Shown here piece by piece: positions 17,539-27,207 of a DNA stretch of 64,000 nucleotides (position 1 is the first letter of the stretch; each line of letters starts with the position of its first letter). The position numbers were made by a program, and so were the translations under genes. The notes beneath the pieces were generated by a model that was given only the letters and a program-made list of their open reading frames with translations, had not been told where the DNA came from and did no database searches. The stretch is from positions 1,737,941 through 1,801,940 of the forward strand of contig NZ_RQJO01000007.1 in the NCBI RefSeq assembly GCF_003858635.1, read 5' to 3'. This DNA is from Larkinella rosea. GTDB taxonomy: Bacteria > Bacteroidota > Bacteroidia > Cytophagales > Spirosomataceae.

Positions 17539-19785
17539 TTATTCGATCATTTTCAAATACCGCCCCATCCAGTAGGGCAGCAGCCAGAAAACCGGTTCGC
17601 GTTCGATGCCGGGGTCGCCGTTGATGGCTGCCCAGGGGTTTTTGTCCCAGCGCACAACGGTCCGGATGCTGGCGGGCGGCAATTCGTTCACCTGCAATTC
17701 ATCCAAAACCGGGTCGCGCGAAATTCGGACATCTTCCCGTTTGGTGTGATCAACCGTCCAGTTCACCAGATCGAGCGGGGTATCAACCAGAAAATCCACC
17801 GAAGCGGCCAAATCCGTTTTCCGGTTCCGGGCGTAACAGTAAAAGAAATTGACCAGCGGATTTTGGTCATTCCGCCGACGTTCCATCCACCCGTCCATGT
17901 GTTTTTCGTAAAATGCAACCAGTTTTGGGTCTTTTTCGCACCGGATCAGAATCGGATAGACGTATGCCTGCAACATGACGTCGAAATAGATAAACCAGGC
18001 CGGATTCTGCCGCGCAATCTGCGTCATGTTGTCGAGGTAATGCTCCCGGTCGATGAGTCGACGATATTCTTTCTCGTATTTTCCTGCCCCAGTCACATGG
18101 TAAGCCAGTTTCAGAAAGGCCAGCATTTCCATCGAATTCTGGCTGCGGTCGGGCATCCATTCCGGATCGTGATTCAACTGTTCCGGTGACCAAACCGCCC
18201 AGCGCGTCGGCTTGCCGTCGACATCCACCAGGTTGTAATTGTGCTTCATCAGGTAATCCACAATCCGGGCAATGTGCTGGCGTACAACGATTTTCTCGGC
18301 GGCATCGGCCACCAGTTCGTAATACAGGTAGTAGCCAATCATGTGGCCGCAAAGTTCATCGCTGCTGGTGTCGCCCTTCCAGAGCCACTGGCCGTCTTTC
18401 GATTTTCGCCACCGGACTTCGACCGGTTTGAAACGCGGCTCCTTCACCAGTTCATCGGCTTTTTCGCGTTCCGAAAAGGTGCGGTTTCCGTCATGAACCG
18501 TCGTCCAGTTGGCCGGAACAATCGTTCGGGCGAAAAAACCGTCGGTATCGGTCACTTCCTGAAGCAATTTCAAAAACCGGAAGGCTTTGGCGGCTTTTTC
18601 CTTCGCATCCGGATTCTTGGTGGCTGCGTACCGGAAGCATTCCATGGCCAGGTAATTCCCGGTGTATTCGCCGTCGTTGTCGTCGTCTTCCGGCTGAAAG
18701 GTGGCCGTATCGCCGGGCGTCGTGAGTTTGCACTGACCGGCAATCCAGGGAGCCCGAATGTGGCGTTTCATGAGCACATCATAAAAATAATCGTGCTTCT
18801 GTGCGAGCGTCATTTTTCGTTTTTTAATGGCACTCACTCCCCTGGGAGTCGCGATCCAGGCATTGCCACCGGCGTCGAACGCAATGTCGTTGACGTGATC
18901 GTCCAGCAGCCAGCGACGACTAAACCGCAACGAATGACTGCCGTCGGGGCGATACCGTACGAGGCCCACCTCCGAGCCAATCCACATCGAACTGTCGGGC
19001 GATTGTTTGACGCATGTGACGAAATTTGACGGGATACCGTTTTCCGGTCGGAACGTTTTTTCTTTTTTACGCTGATGCAAAACCGTTACCCCACCCAATC
19101 CTCCAACCCACAACTTTTGCTCGGCGTCGAGTGCGATTCCTTTCACATAAGCACTGACCAGGTGATCGGTTTTGTAAAAATGTTCGGTTGAATCCGGCTG
19201 GCTGTGGTACAAGCCCACATCCGTTGCTACCCATATACCCCCTTTTTGATCCGAAACTACGTCGCGGATGGAACGGGCGATGGGGTAGTTTTTAGCCTGC
19301 CAGCCCGAAGCCGTATGGAGCCAGCTCCCATTGGGTCCGAGGGCATAAACGCCCTCCTGGGTCGCGCAAAGGGCCGAAATGGGCGCAACCGGCCCGGTCA
19401 TGCGTTCCAGTTTATCCTTTTTAACCCGGTAAACATCGTTCCAGGTCCCCAGCCAGACCGCCGAATCCTGGTCGACCTCAACGGCGAAAGCCGGACCTTT
19501 GTCGGCTTCGGCCATAATGCTCTCCCACTTGCGCTGACCGGTTTTTTTCCGGAAAACGCCCGAAGCCGTAGCCGCCCAAACCGTCCCTTGCGGATCAATG
19601 GCGACGCTCCGAACCTGGTTTTCGTCCGGATCTGAGCTGATCGGGTGGGCTTCGTGGTACTCCTGCCAGAACGGTGCATCCTGATAAACCGCATCTTCTT
19701 CCACCTTCGAATCGGGTCGACACGATCCGATCAGGCCCAAAAGCAGCCAAACAGCAATACCGTAAACGGTTCGGTTCTGGTTCAT
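17539..19785 (-). CDS. Beta-propeller plus predicted alpha/alpha-toroid lipoprotein, paralogue C
   Basis: This third, more divergent family member has 748 residues from the ATG at 19785; an ATG at 19803 would add six residues. It carries a lipobox ending LIGSC instead of a plain signal peptide, so it is probably surface-anchored. The N-terminal half shows repeated blades such as GTVWAATASGVFRK, GGIWVATDVGLYHSQPD, KLWVGGLGGVTVL and SMWIGSEVGLVRYRPDG. The C-terminal half keeps DTSSDELCGHMIGY, VDVDGKPTRWAVW, a PLDLVNWTV block and the closing LLPYWMGRYLKMIE. The NHSDDEMYF motif of paralogues A and B is not evident, so its activity may differ. It is the furthest upstream gene of the minus-strand locus, divergent from the phosphatase at 20045. 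Confidence 0.85.
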   Translation of the reverse strand: MNQNRTVYGIAVWLLLGLIGSCRPDSKVEEDAVYQDAPFWQEYHEAHPISSDPDENQVRSVAIDPQGTVWAATASGVFRKKTGQRKWESIMAEADKGPAFAVEVDQDSAVWLGTWNDVYRVKKDKLERMTGPVAPISALCATQEGVYALGPNGSWLHTASGWQAKNYPIARSIRDVVSDQKGGIWVATDVGLYHSQPDSTEHFYKTDHLVSAYVKGIALDAEQKLWVGGLGGVTVLHQRKKEKTFRPENGIPSNFVTCVKQSPDSSMWIGSEVGLVRYRPDGSHSLRFSRRWLLDDHVNDIAFDAGGNAWIATPRGVSAIKKRKMTLAQKHDYFYDVLMKRHIRAPWIAGQCKLTTPGDTATFQPEDDDNDGEYTGNYLAMECFRYAATKNPDAKEKAAKAFRFLKLLQEVTDTDGFFARTIVPANWTTVHDGNRTFSEREKADELVKEPRFKPVEVRWRKSKDGQWLWKGDTSSDELCGHMIGYYLYYELVADAAEKIVVRQHIARIVDYLMKHNYNLVDVDGKPTRWAVWSPEQLNHDPEWMPDRSQNSMEMLAFLKLAYHVTGAGKYEKEYRRLIDREHYLDNMTQIARQNPAWFIYFDVMLQAYVYPILIRCEKDPKLVAFYEKHMDGWMERRRNDQNPLVNFFYCYARNRKTDLAASVDFLVDTPLDLVNWTVDHTKREDVRISRDPVLDELQVNELPPASIRTVVRWDKNPWAAINGDPGIEREPVFWLLPYWMGRYLKMIE

Positions 19786-20044
19786 GGAAATCGGGGAACG
19801 CATTCTGAAGTTTAGTCAGACCGGAGAAGAAGCGAATCGATCAATTAGCTAACAATCAATGGAGTACTCTTCCTTCTTTTCTCTTTGGTCTGAATGTCTT
19901 TTTTAGTATACTCAGCAAGCCGGATTCCGGGCTATCGGGGCACAGCGGCAAATTTCAGGTTTCCGGAAAACCAAAAGTTTAACATACCGGTAATAGTCCT
20001 TTTGGCAATTTTGGCCGTATATCCAGTGGTAAAATAGAGTCTAT

Positions 20045-21439
20045 ATGAAATTCCCCTTGTCAATTGCCTTTCCTTCCAGTCTGTTATTCCTGAGTTTCCT
20101 CACGTTCAATCCCGCGTGCGGGCAAGATCACAAGCCCTACCTGCCAACGGCTTATCCGGACCGGTTGACATTGGGCTGGCAGGAAAACCCGGCTACGTCG
20201 CAGGCCGTAAACTGGCGCACCGACTCGACCGTCACGCATGCTGTCGGCTCCATCGCCGAAGCAGACCCCTCGCCGGAGGTTGCTTCAAAAGCCACCACGG
20301 TTCCGGCGACGACGCAATCGGTCAAGCTCGACGGCTCGACGAAACTCTACCACACGGTTCATTTCAAAAACCTGAAACCGGCGACGAAGTACAACTACCG
20401 CGTGGGGAACGGAAAAGAATGGACCGAATGGTTTCAGTTTACTACCGCCAGCGATGGTCCGGCACCATTCTCCTTCATTTATTTTGGTGATGCGCAAAAC
20501 GACATTCGTTCGCTCTGGTCGCGAGCCATTCGGGGGGCCTATTCAACGATGCCCAAAACCGCTCTGATGGTTCACGCAGGCGATCTGATCACGACCTCCA
20601 ACGCAGACTGGCAATGGGGCGAATGGTTCGAAGCCGGGGGCTGGATCAACGGCATGGTGCCCACGCTGGCGACGCCCGGCAATCACGAATATTTCAAGGA
20701 TGACGACGAACAACGGAAGGTTTCGCGACACTGGCGTCCGTCGTTTGTCCTGCCCGAAAACGGTCCGGAAAAATTGAAGGAAACCGCTTATTACCTCGAC
20801 TACCAGGGCACCCGGTTTATCATGCTGGATTCGCAGGCGGCTCTGCTCGATTCGACGGTCTTGGATCAACAGGCCGACTGGCTCGTGAAAATCTTGACGA
20901 ATAACCCCAATCGTTGGACCATCGTGACGCACCATCACCCGATTTATTCAACCAAAAGCGGACGGGATAACGAAGAATGGCGGTCCAAAATGGAACCTAT
21001 TTACAAGAAATTCGGCGTCGACCTGGTTTTGCAGGGACACGACCACACGTACGGACGCGGCTTGAACATGCCGTTGGGCAAAAGCCGCAAATACCCCGAC
21101 GGCCCGGTTTACGTGGTGTCGGTCAGCGGGCCGAAAATGTACGACATCGGTCTCCAGGACTGGATGGATCGGGCGGGTTCGAATACGCAGTTGTACCAGA
21201 TCATTTCCATCGATGGCGTCAAGCTTTCTTACCAGTCGTATACCGTAACCGGCGAGGTCTACGACTCCTTTGAACTGACTCAGAATGCCAAAGGTCAGAA
21301 CCAGTTGACCGACCGATCGCCCGCGCTGAAGCCCGAGCGGCTGGATTTACCAACGGAATATCAGAAACGATTCAAACCCGAACAGCTTGAAGAATACAAT
21401 CGTAAATACAAAGAATATAAAGCACGGAAAAGCCAATAA
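20045..21439 (+). CDS. Purple-acid-phosphatase-like metallophosphoesterase with N-terminal Fn3-like domain
   Basis: The 464-aa protein has an export signal (cleavage near ACGQ, residue 27), a purple-acid-phosphatase N-terminal domain at about 38-135 (LTLGWQENPATSQAVNWRTD, YNYRVGNG) and a calcineurin-like core. Metal ligands are visible as FGD 147-149, AGD 178-180, GNHE 212-215, THHHP 295-299 and GHDHTYGRG 331-339. These enzymes hydrolyse phosphate mono- or diesters outside the cytoplasm. The C-terminal tail is lysine-rich. It is divergent from the minus-strand glycan locus, with a 240-nt shared upstream region, and lies before an ECF sigma gene. A second enzyme of this class is encoded at 37030-38814. 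Confidence 0.92.
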   Translation: MKFPLSIAFPSSLLFLSFLTFNPACGQDHKPYLPTAYPDRLTLGWQENPATSQAVNWRTDSTVTHAVGSIAEADPSPEVASKATTVPATTQSVKLDGSTKLYHTVHFKNLKPATKYNYRVGNGKEWTEWFQFTTASDGPAPFSFIYFGDAQNDIRSLWSRAIRGAYSTMPKTALMVHAGDLITTSNADWQWGEWFEAGGWINGMVPTLATPGNHEYFKDDDEQRKVSRHWRPSFVLPENGPEKLKETAYYLDYQGTRFIMLDSQAALLDSTVLDQQADWLVKILTNNPNRWTIVTHHHPIYSTKSGRDNEEWRSKMEPIYKKFGVDLVLQGHDHTYGRGLNMPLGKSRKYPDGPVYVVSVSGPKMYDIGLQDWMDRAGSNTQLYQIISIDGVKLSYQSYTVTGEVYDSFELTQNAKGQNQLTDRSPALKPERLDLPTEYQKRFKPEQLEEYNRKYKEYKARKSQ

Positions 21440-21620
21440 AATCACCCAATAAGCACATTTCGCAAATTGAGGATAGATTTACGCATTTTGCGACGCTTTT
21501 TTGAAAAATTTTGACCAATTTTAGCTTAACAACAGCCCAACAGCTGCTTGGTCAATACTCAAGAGGAATACTTATACCCAACCGCCCGTAATTTTAACTG
21601 ATTCCTAATCACCCACGACA

Positions 21621-22160
21621 ATGGATTGTCTAAATGAACGTATTCTCCGCAGAGTGATCCAGGGCGATCAGGCTGCCTTCGCGGAGTTATATAAGTACTA
21701 CCGGACACCGGCCCTTAAATTTGGCATTACCCTGCTTAAAGACGAGGAAGAAGCTGAGAACATGATCCACGAAGTATTCATCAAAATCTGGGATCGGCGC
21801 TCACAAATTAATCCTACCCTCAATTTTACCTCGTACCTGTTTACCTGTTTGCGCAACATGGCGTTTGATCATCTGAAGAAGGTGGAGAAGAATAACCAGC
21901 TCAAACTGCAGTACCTGGAGAAAATGACGGCTGCCCGCGATGAGGAGGTCGAAGACAAAGAAATGAAATTCCAGTTGCTGTATACAGCCGTTAATTTATT
22001 GTCGGAGAAACGGAAGCAAATTCTGTTCCTGAACATCGAGGAAGGCAAATCGTATCAGGAAATCGCCGAGATGCTGATGATATCTAAAAATACCGTCAAG
22101 AACCAGTTAGTGAAAGCCAAGCAGTTTCTACGTGAAAAGGTAGATTTGGCCGCTTTATAG
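21621..22160 (+). CDS. ECF-type RNA polymerase sigma factor (second cassette)
   Basis: The 179-aa product has region 2 (about residues 22-92, EEAENMIHEVFIKIWDRRSQINP and LRNMAFDHLKKVEKN) and region 4 (about 120-172, LLSEKRKQILFLNIEEGKSYQEIAEML with the helix MISKNTVKNQLVKAKQFLRE). It is a normal-length Bacteroidetes FecI-like factor. A predicted terminator lies between it and the FecR gene, and the gap is 181 nt, so unlike the first cassette (4-nt overlap) the two are probably not translationally coupled. It likely controls the downstream SusC/SusD genes. Confidence 0.95.
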   Translation: MDCLNERILRRVIQGDQAAFAELYKYYRTPALKFGITLLKDEEEAENMIHEVFIKIWDRRSQINPTLNFTSYLFTCLRNMAFDHLKKVEKNNQLKLQYLEKMTAARDEEVEDKEMKFQLLYTAVNLLSEKRKQILFLNIEEGKSYQEIAEMLMISKNTVKNQLVKAKQFLREKVDLAAL

Positions 22161-22196
22161 TTGCTGTATAACCCTCCCCTGATTTCGTTTCCAATG

Positions 22197-22232
22197 AGCC
22201 GTTCGGACCTGAGTTTGAGCGGCTTTTGCTTT
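22197..22232 (+). terminator. Predicted terminator after the ECF sigma gene
   Basis: AGCCGTTC pairs with GAGCGGCT (one G-U pair) around a 12-nt loop and is followed by TTTTGCTTTT. It lies 37 nt after the sigma-factor stop and 110 nt before the FecR start, which would separate or attenuate the two genes. Confidence 0.5.
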
Positions 22233-22341
22233 TGATCGAAAAATAGAAGACCCGTAGTTTTCATCAAAAAAAGTTCGCTTAGCAATAGTCTTTTACGTGA
22301 GCGTCACAGTATTATAGGCAACTTACCAAACTACCAATAGA

Positions 22342-23382
22342 ATGGTACGGTCCCGCGCCGAATATTTAATAAATAAACTCATCAGCAATTCGCTGACGGA
22401 GAAAGAATTGGATGAATTATTGGAAGGGTTAGGAAAAGATGAAATGCAGGAGCAATATTCATCGGTTCTGGAAAAGTATTTCAATGAACTGGTTGAAGAG
22501 GATCGAACCAATTATAAACCTGAACTGAACATAAACCGGGACGAAAATGCAGCGTCTGGTCAAACGAATTTTGCGACCCGGCCAACTCATCGATTCTATG
22601 CTGATTTTCGGTTACTGGCGGCATTGATTGCGCTGCTGTTTAGCATCGGAACGCTCTTTTATTTCAAGTCAAAAAAAGCTCCGCTTGAACGGGCCACGGC
22701 AAGTGAGAACGTTCAAATTGCCCGGACGGCCCAACCGCATACCAACGAAGAAAACGTACCGCGGGGGAAACGTAAAAGTGTTCGATTGAGCGACGGAAGT
22801 TTAATCAAGCTGAATTCTGATACCAAACTCCGTTTTCCAAAAACCTTCGATCAGGCCGTACGGACGGTTGCACTCGAGGGCGAAGCCTTTTTTAACATTG
22901 AACGGGATGAGTCAAAACCGTTCGTTATTTCGGTCGGTGACCTGCGGGTAAAAGTGCTTGGAACTTCTTTTAACGTCAAGAATTATGGCGATGAAAATGA
23001 GGTCGAAATAACCGTTCGTACGGGGAAAGTCAGCGTGAAATTAAACGCTCAGCATTCCAGTCCGATTATTCTTATAAAAGATCAAAAATTAATCTATAAT
23101 AAATCCACCGAAGCCTTCCGAATAACGGATGTAAATGCAGCACAGGAAGGCAATTGGGTGGACGGTTCGCTTCAGTTTAAAAATACGCCCATGGAAAGCG
23201 TCGAACGAACGATTGAAAAATGGTACGACGTCGATATAATTATTGAGAACAAAGCGCTTTACAACACTTCATTTACCGGTGTTCACCTGAATGAGAGTCT
23301 CGAATCCATGCTGGAGTCCATCACCTATGCCATTGATGCTCACTACCAAATAAATGGAAAAACCGTTGTGATCAGGAATTAA
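22342..23382 (+). CDS. FecR-family anti-sigma factor (second cassette)
   Basis: The 346-aa protein has a cytoplasmic N-terminus, a membrane segment at about 88-107 (LLAALIALLFSIGTLFYF), a FecR domain at about 140-235 (KSVRLSDGSLIKLNSDTKL, GEAFFNIERDESKPFVI, KVLGTSFNVKNY) and a C-terminal DUF4974 domain at about 270-345. It should keep the ECF sigma factor inactive until the STN-bearing SusC at 23509-27186 signals. It is 126 nt upstream of that receptor on the same strand. Confidence 0.95.
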   Translation: MVRSRAEYLINKLISNSLTEKELDELLEGLGKDEMQEQYSSVLEKYFNELVEEDRTNYKPELNINRDENAASGQTNFATRPTHRFYADFRLLAALIALLFSIGTLFYFKSKKAPLERATASENVQIARTAQPHTNEENVPRGKRKSVRLSDGSLIKLNSDTKLRFPKTFDQAVRTVALEGEAFFNIERDESKPFVISVGDLRVKVLGTSFNVKNYGDENEVEITVRTGKVSVKLNAQHSSPIILIKDQKLIYNKSTEAFRITDVNAAQEGNWVDGSLQFKNTPMESVERTIEKWYDVDIIIENKALYNTSFTGVHLNESLESMLESITYAIDAHYQINGKTVVIRN

Positions 23383-23508
23383 CAATATCTTAAAAAGAGA
23401 AAAGATGAATATGAACGAAAACACCTCTTAATTTGACTTACGAGTAGCGTAAGGGATTAAATTAAATCCAGTTTATCTACAGATAATTACTACCTAATCA
23501 ATACTTCT

Positions 23509-26500
23509 ATGAACTCGAACTCTATTATTTCACGAATGCTAAGGCATTTGTTTACAGTAGCGTTGCTGACGGGAATATGTTTCTCAGCAGCATGGGCCGA
23601 TCGACCCGAAATCGATCTGGAAAACGTTAAAATTACCCTGGTCCGGGAGGAAGGATCCATCAGCAAAATCATCGAAAAAATTACGAAAGCTACCGGGTAT
23701 GTTTTCCTGTACGAAGACAACCTGAAAGGTGATCTTGAAAAACGTGTTAAAATCGAGAATGGCACAAATTTACAAACCATTTTAGCCAGCATTTCACAAC
23801 AATCGTCGCTGGAATTCAAGGCGGTAAGCAAGAATATCATTATCCGGAAGAAAACCGGTGCAGCCGAACCAAACGATGCGAAACAAACCCGTAAAATCAG
23901 TGGTCGCGTAACGTCCAGCAAGGACGGCGCCGGTTTGCCGGGGGTTAACATCGTCCTGAAAGGTACGCAGACCGGTTCGAACACCGACGGAAATGGCCGG
24001 TACACCATCGACATCAGCGGGAACAATCCGACGCTGGTGTTTTCGTATATCGGTTTCGTGAGCCAGGAAATCGCCGTGGGAAACCGCAACACCGTTGATC
24101 TGGCGATGGAAGAAAGTGCCGAAACGTTGCAGGAAGCCGTCGTAACCGCCCTCGGTATCAAACGCGAGAAACGCTCGCTGGGTTACGCGGTGGGTGAAGT
24201 AGAAGGAAAAGAAGTAAGCCGGATCGCACCGGAAAACGTCCTGACCTCGATGGCCGGTAAAGTAGCCGGGGTGACGATCAGCCAGACGGGCGGAACCGGT
24301 TCGTCGGTGAGTATGATTATTCGCGGTGCCAAATCGTTGAGCAACGACAACCAGCCGTTGTTTGTGGTCGACGGTGTGCCCATCGCCAACACCCTCAACA
24401 ATGTCAGCCAGAGCGGTAATGACAACCGCGTCGATTACGGGAACGCCATTTCCAGTATCAACCCGGACGACGTAGAAAGCGTTTCGATTCTGAAAGGACC
24501 CAGTGCAGCCGCTTTGTATGGTTCACGCGCCGGAAACGGCGTTGTGTTGATCACGACCAAAAGTGGTAGCTCAGCGAAAAAGATGACGGTCAATATTACC
24601 TCCAATACGGTTTTTGACCGGCCCTACAAATTCCTGGATATGCACTCGAAATTCGCAACCGGAATTTTGCCGTTCACTCCTACCAACAACCCGTATCCGG
24701 GTGGAATCCTGATGATCGACGAAGCATCGGCGGGTGGTGTTGGTCCGGAGCTGGACAAAGGTTACAAAGCCATTCAGTGGAACAGCCCGAAAGACGCCAG
24801 TGGCAAATCCATTCCGACGGATTTGGTATCACACCCGAACAACATCCGGGATTTTGTCAGAACCGGCATTACGACCACCAATGGCGTGTCGATCTCGAAC
24901 AGCAATGACCTAGTGACCTACCGTTTATCGTACTCGAACATGACCAACCGGGGAATTATCCCGAACTCGGATCTGTTCCGGAATACCCTGAACCTGAGCT
25001 CATCGGTGAAGTTGAGCAACAAACTGCGGGTAAGCACGAATCTGGACTTTAGCCGCAACAACTCCAACAACCGGCCCGCCAGCGAACGCGGAACCAACCC
25101 GCTGCAATGGGCGTATGCGGTTTCTCCCCACATCGACATCAATGAACTGAAAGACTACTGGGTACCGGGTAAAGAAGGCCTGCAACAAAAATCACAGGCC
25201 ATCGGAAACTACAACAACCCGTACTTCCTGGCCAATGAAGTGAACAACGCCTTTACGCGCGACCGTCTTTTTGGAAACGTGAAAGCCGACTGGCAGATTA
25301 CCAAAGACCTGAACCTGATGCTCCGGTATGCACTGGATACGTATCAGGAAAGCCGGACCACCACCATGGCCAACAGCTACACCGGTGAACCACGCGGTTA
25401 TTACGGCATCCGGAATCTGGGACGCTACGAACGGAACGCGGACTTCCTGTTGACGTACAAAAAAGACATTAAAGATTTCAGTCTTTCCGTTTCAGGTGGT
25501 GGAAACTTGCGGTATCAGAAATATACCGATGTAAATAACGCCAGTAAGAACGGAACCGGTCTGGTTATTCCGGGTCTGTTTACCCTGCAGAACATCGCAA
25601 CGGCTAACATCCTGTACGAAAGCAGCTGGAACCAAAAAGGGGTAAATAGTTTGTATGCCCTGACGACAGTCGGTTACAAGGACATGATTTTCCTCGATGC
25701 CTCCGTTCGGAATGACTGGTCGAGTACCCTGCCGGTAGCCAACCGTTCCTACTTCTACCCTGCCGCTTCGCTGAGCTTCCTGATCAACGAAATGATTCCG
25801 ATGTCTAACAACGTCAACATGTTGAAAATCAGAGGAAACGTTGCAAAATCAGGTAACGATACAGGTCCATACAGTTTGATCAATACGTTGGGAAGTTACG
25901 AATCCTGGGAAGGCTTGACCCGTCTGACCAAATCCGGCTCGATTCTGTTGCCGGATTTGAAACCGGAGATCGCGACTTCGTACGAAGTCGGTGCCGATCT
26001 GACCATGTTCCGCAACCGTTTGCGGGTTTCCGGTTCGTATTATGTGATGGAAAACCGCAACCAGATCATCCCGACCAAACTGCCGCCTTCTTCGGGTTTT
26101 ACCTCTAAAAACATCAATGCCGGTTTGCTCGTCAGCAAAGGCTTTGAATTCAACGTCGGTGGAACACCGTTTGAGAAAAACGGCTGGAGAGTCGATCTGA
26201 ACGCCAATATCAGCCGGAACGTCACGACGATCAAAGAACTGACGCCAGGTCTGGATTTCTACACCTTGTGGACGGATGCCAAAGGGGGTGCGTGGACGTA
26301 CGTAGGCGAAAAAATTGGAGATATCTATGACTCGCAGATTGTTACGGTAACCGACCAGAATTCACCATATTTCGGTTATCCGATTCTGGACCAGGACGGC
26401 TCCTGGCAGAGCGTGAGTGCCAGTAACTCCAGAAACAAGATCGGTAACTTTAACCCGAATTTCATTCTCGGTTTACAATCGTCCATTTCGTATAAAAACT

Positions 26501-27186
26501 TCCATTTGAACATGACGTTCGACTGGCGGAATGGCGGTGATTTTGTTTCGCAGACTTACCGCTACAGCGAGTCGGATTTGAAATCGCAACGCTTCCTGGA
26601 TCAACTGATCAACCCGAACGGTTTGACGGGCGATGCGCTGGCGAACATGCTGAAATCGGATCCGGACAAATACATCAAAATTACGGGTAACCACTTTCCG
26701 ATCGTGGGTGGCCCAACGGCCGCCTACGGTGGCTTCCCCTTCGAATACGGTGGAAATACGTACGCGTACGGGGTGTTTAACCCCGGTGTGATTGCAACTT
26801 ACGATGCCGAAGGCAAGGTGACCGGTTACAAGGAAAACCTGGGCGGAACGGGAACGAAAATCATCCCCTACGGCGACAACTATCCCTGGGATTTCACCCG
26901 TGCGGCCCTTTTCGATGCCTCGTTTATCAAGCTGAGAGAAGTATCACTGTCGTATGATCTGCCCAATACCTTCACCAAGCGAATTGGTATTCAGAACGCG
27001 CAGATCGGTGTATACAGCCGGAACATCATCCTGTGGACGGCCGCCAAAATCGGTATCGATCCGGAGATGGCTTTCCAGCCCCAGGCGGGTGCTCAAGCCG
27101 GTACGCAGTTCAAACAAGGTATCGAACGTTACAACGTCATGCCGTGGGTGATGCCGGTCGGTTTCAAGCTTAACTTAACTTTTTAA
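23509..27186 (+). CDS. SusC/RagA-family TonB-dependent receptor with STN domain (tandem copy 1)
   Basis: The 1225-aa product has a signal peptide (cleavage near AWA, residue 30), an STN domain at about 38-117, a carboxypeptidase-D-regulatory-like domain at about 129-205 (GVNIVLKGTQTGSNTDGNG), a plug domain at about 225-350 (LFVVDGVPIANT, SILKGPSAAALYGSRAGNG) and a large barrel ending in VGFKLNLTF. It imports a bulky ligand across the outer membrane with its SusD partner at 27208-28848. The STN domain ties it to the FecR/sigma pair just upstream. The next SusC (29064-32474) is very similar from the regulatory-like domain onward but has no STN domain, so this copy is probably the sensor of the two. 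Confidence 0.96.
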   Translation: MNSNSIISRMLRHLFTVALLTGICFSAAWADRPEIDLENVKITLVREEGSISKIIEKITKATGYVFLYEDNLKGDLEKRVKIENGTNLQTILASISQQSSLEFKAVSKNIIIRKKTGAAEPNDAKQTRKISGRVTSSKDGAGLPGVNIVLKGTQTGSNTDGNGRYTIDISGNNPTLVFSYIGFVSQEIAVGNRNTVDLAMEESAETLQEAVVTALGIKREKRSLGYAVGEVEGKEVSRIAPENVLTSMAGKVAGVTISQTGGTGSSVSMIIRGAKSLSNDNQPLFVVDGVPIANTLNNVSQSGNDNRVDYGNAISSINPDDVESVSILKGPSAAALYGSRAGNGVVLITTKSGSSAKKMTVNITSNTVFDRPYKFLDMHSKFATGILPFTPTNNPYPGGILMIDEASAGGVGPELDKGYKAIQWNSPKDASGKSIPTDLVSHPNNIRDFVRTGITTTNGVSISNSNDLVTYRLSYSNMTNRGIIPNSDLFRNTLNLSSSVKLSNKLRVSTNLDFSRNNSNNRPASERGTNPLQWAYAVSPHIDINELKDYWVPGKEGLQQKSQAIGNYNNPYFLANEVNNAFTRDRLFGNVKADWQITKDLNLMLRYALDTYQESRTTTMANSYTGEPRGYYGIRNLGRYERNADFLLTYKKDIKDFSLSVSGGGNLRYQKYTDVNNASKNGTGLVIPGLFTLQNIATANILYESSWNQKGVNSLYALTTVGYKDMIFLDASVRNDWSSTLPVANRSYFYPAASLSFLINEMIPMSNNVNMLKIRGNVAKSGNDTGPYSLINTLGSYESWEGLTRLTKSGSILLPDLKPEIATSYEVGADLTMFRNRLRVSGSYYVMENRNQIIPTKLPPSSGFTSKNINAGLLVSKGFEFNVGGTPFEKNGWRVDLNANISRNVTTIKELTPGLDFYTLWTDAKGGAWTYVGEKIGDIYDSQIVTVTDQNSPYFGYPILDQDGSWQSVSASNSRNKIGNFNPNFILGLQSSISYKNFHLNMTFDWRNGGDFVSQTYRYSESDLKSQRFLDQLINPNGLTGDALANMLKSDPDKYIKITGNHFPIVGGPTAAYGGFPFEYGGNTYAYGVFNPGVIATYDAEGKVTGYKENLGGTGTKIIPYGDNYPWDFTRAALFDASFIKLREVSLSYDLPNTFTKRIGIQNAQIGVYSRNIILWTAAKIGIDPEMAFQPQAGAQAGTQFKQGIERYNVMPWVMPVGFKLNLTF

Positions 27187-27207
27187 GCCATTATAAACTT
27201 CATACCC

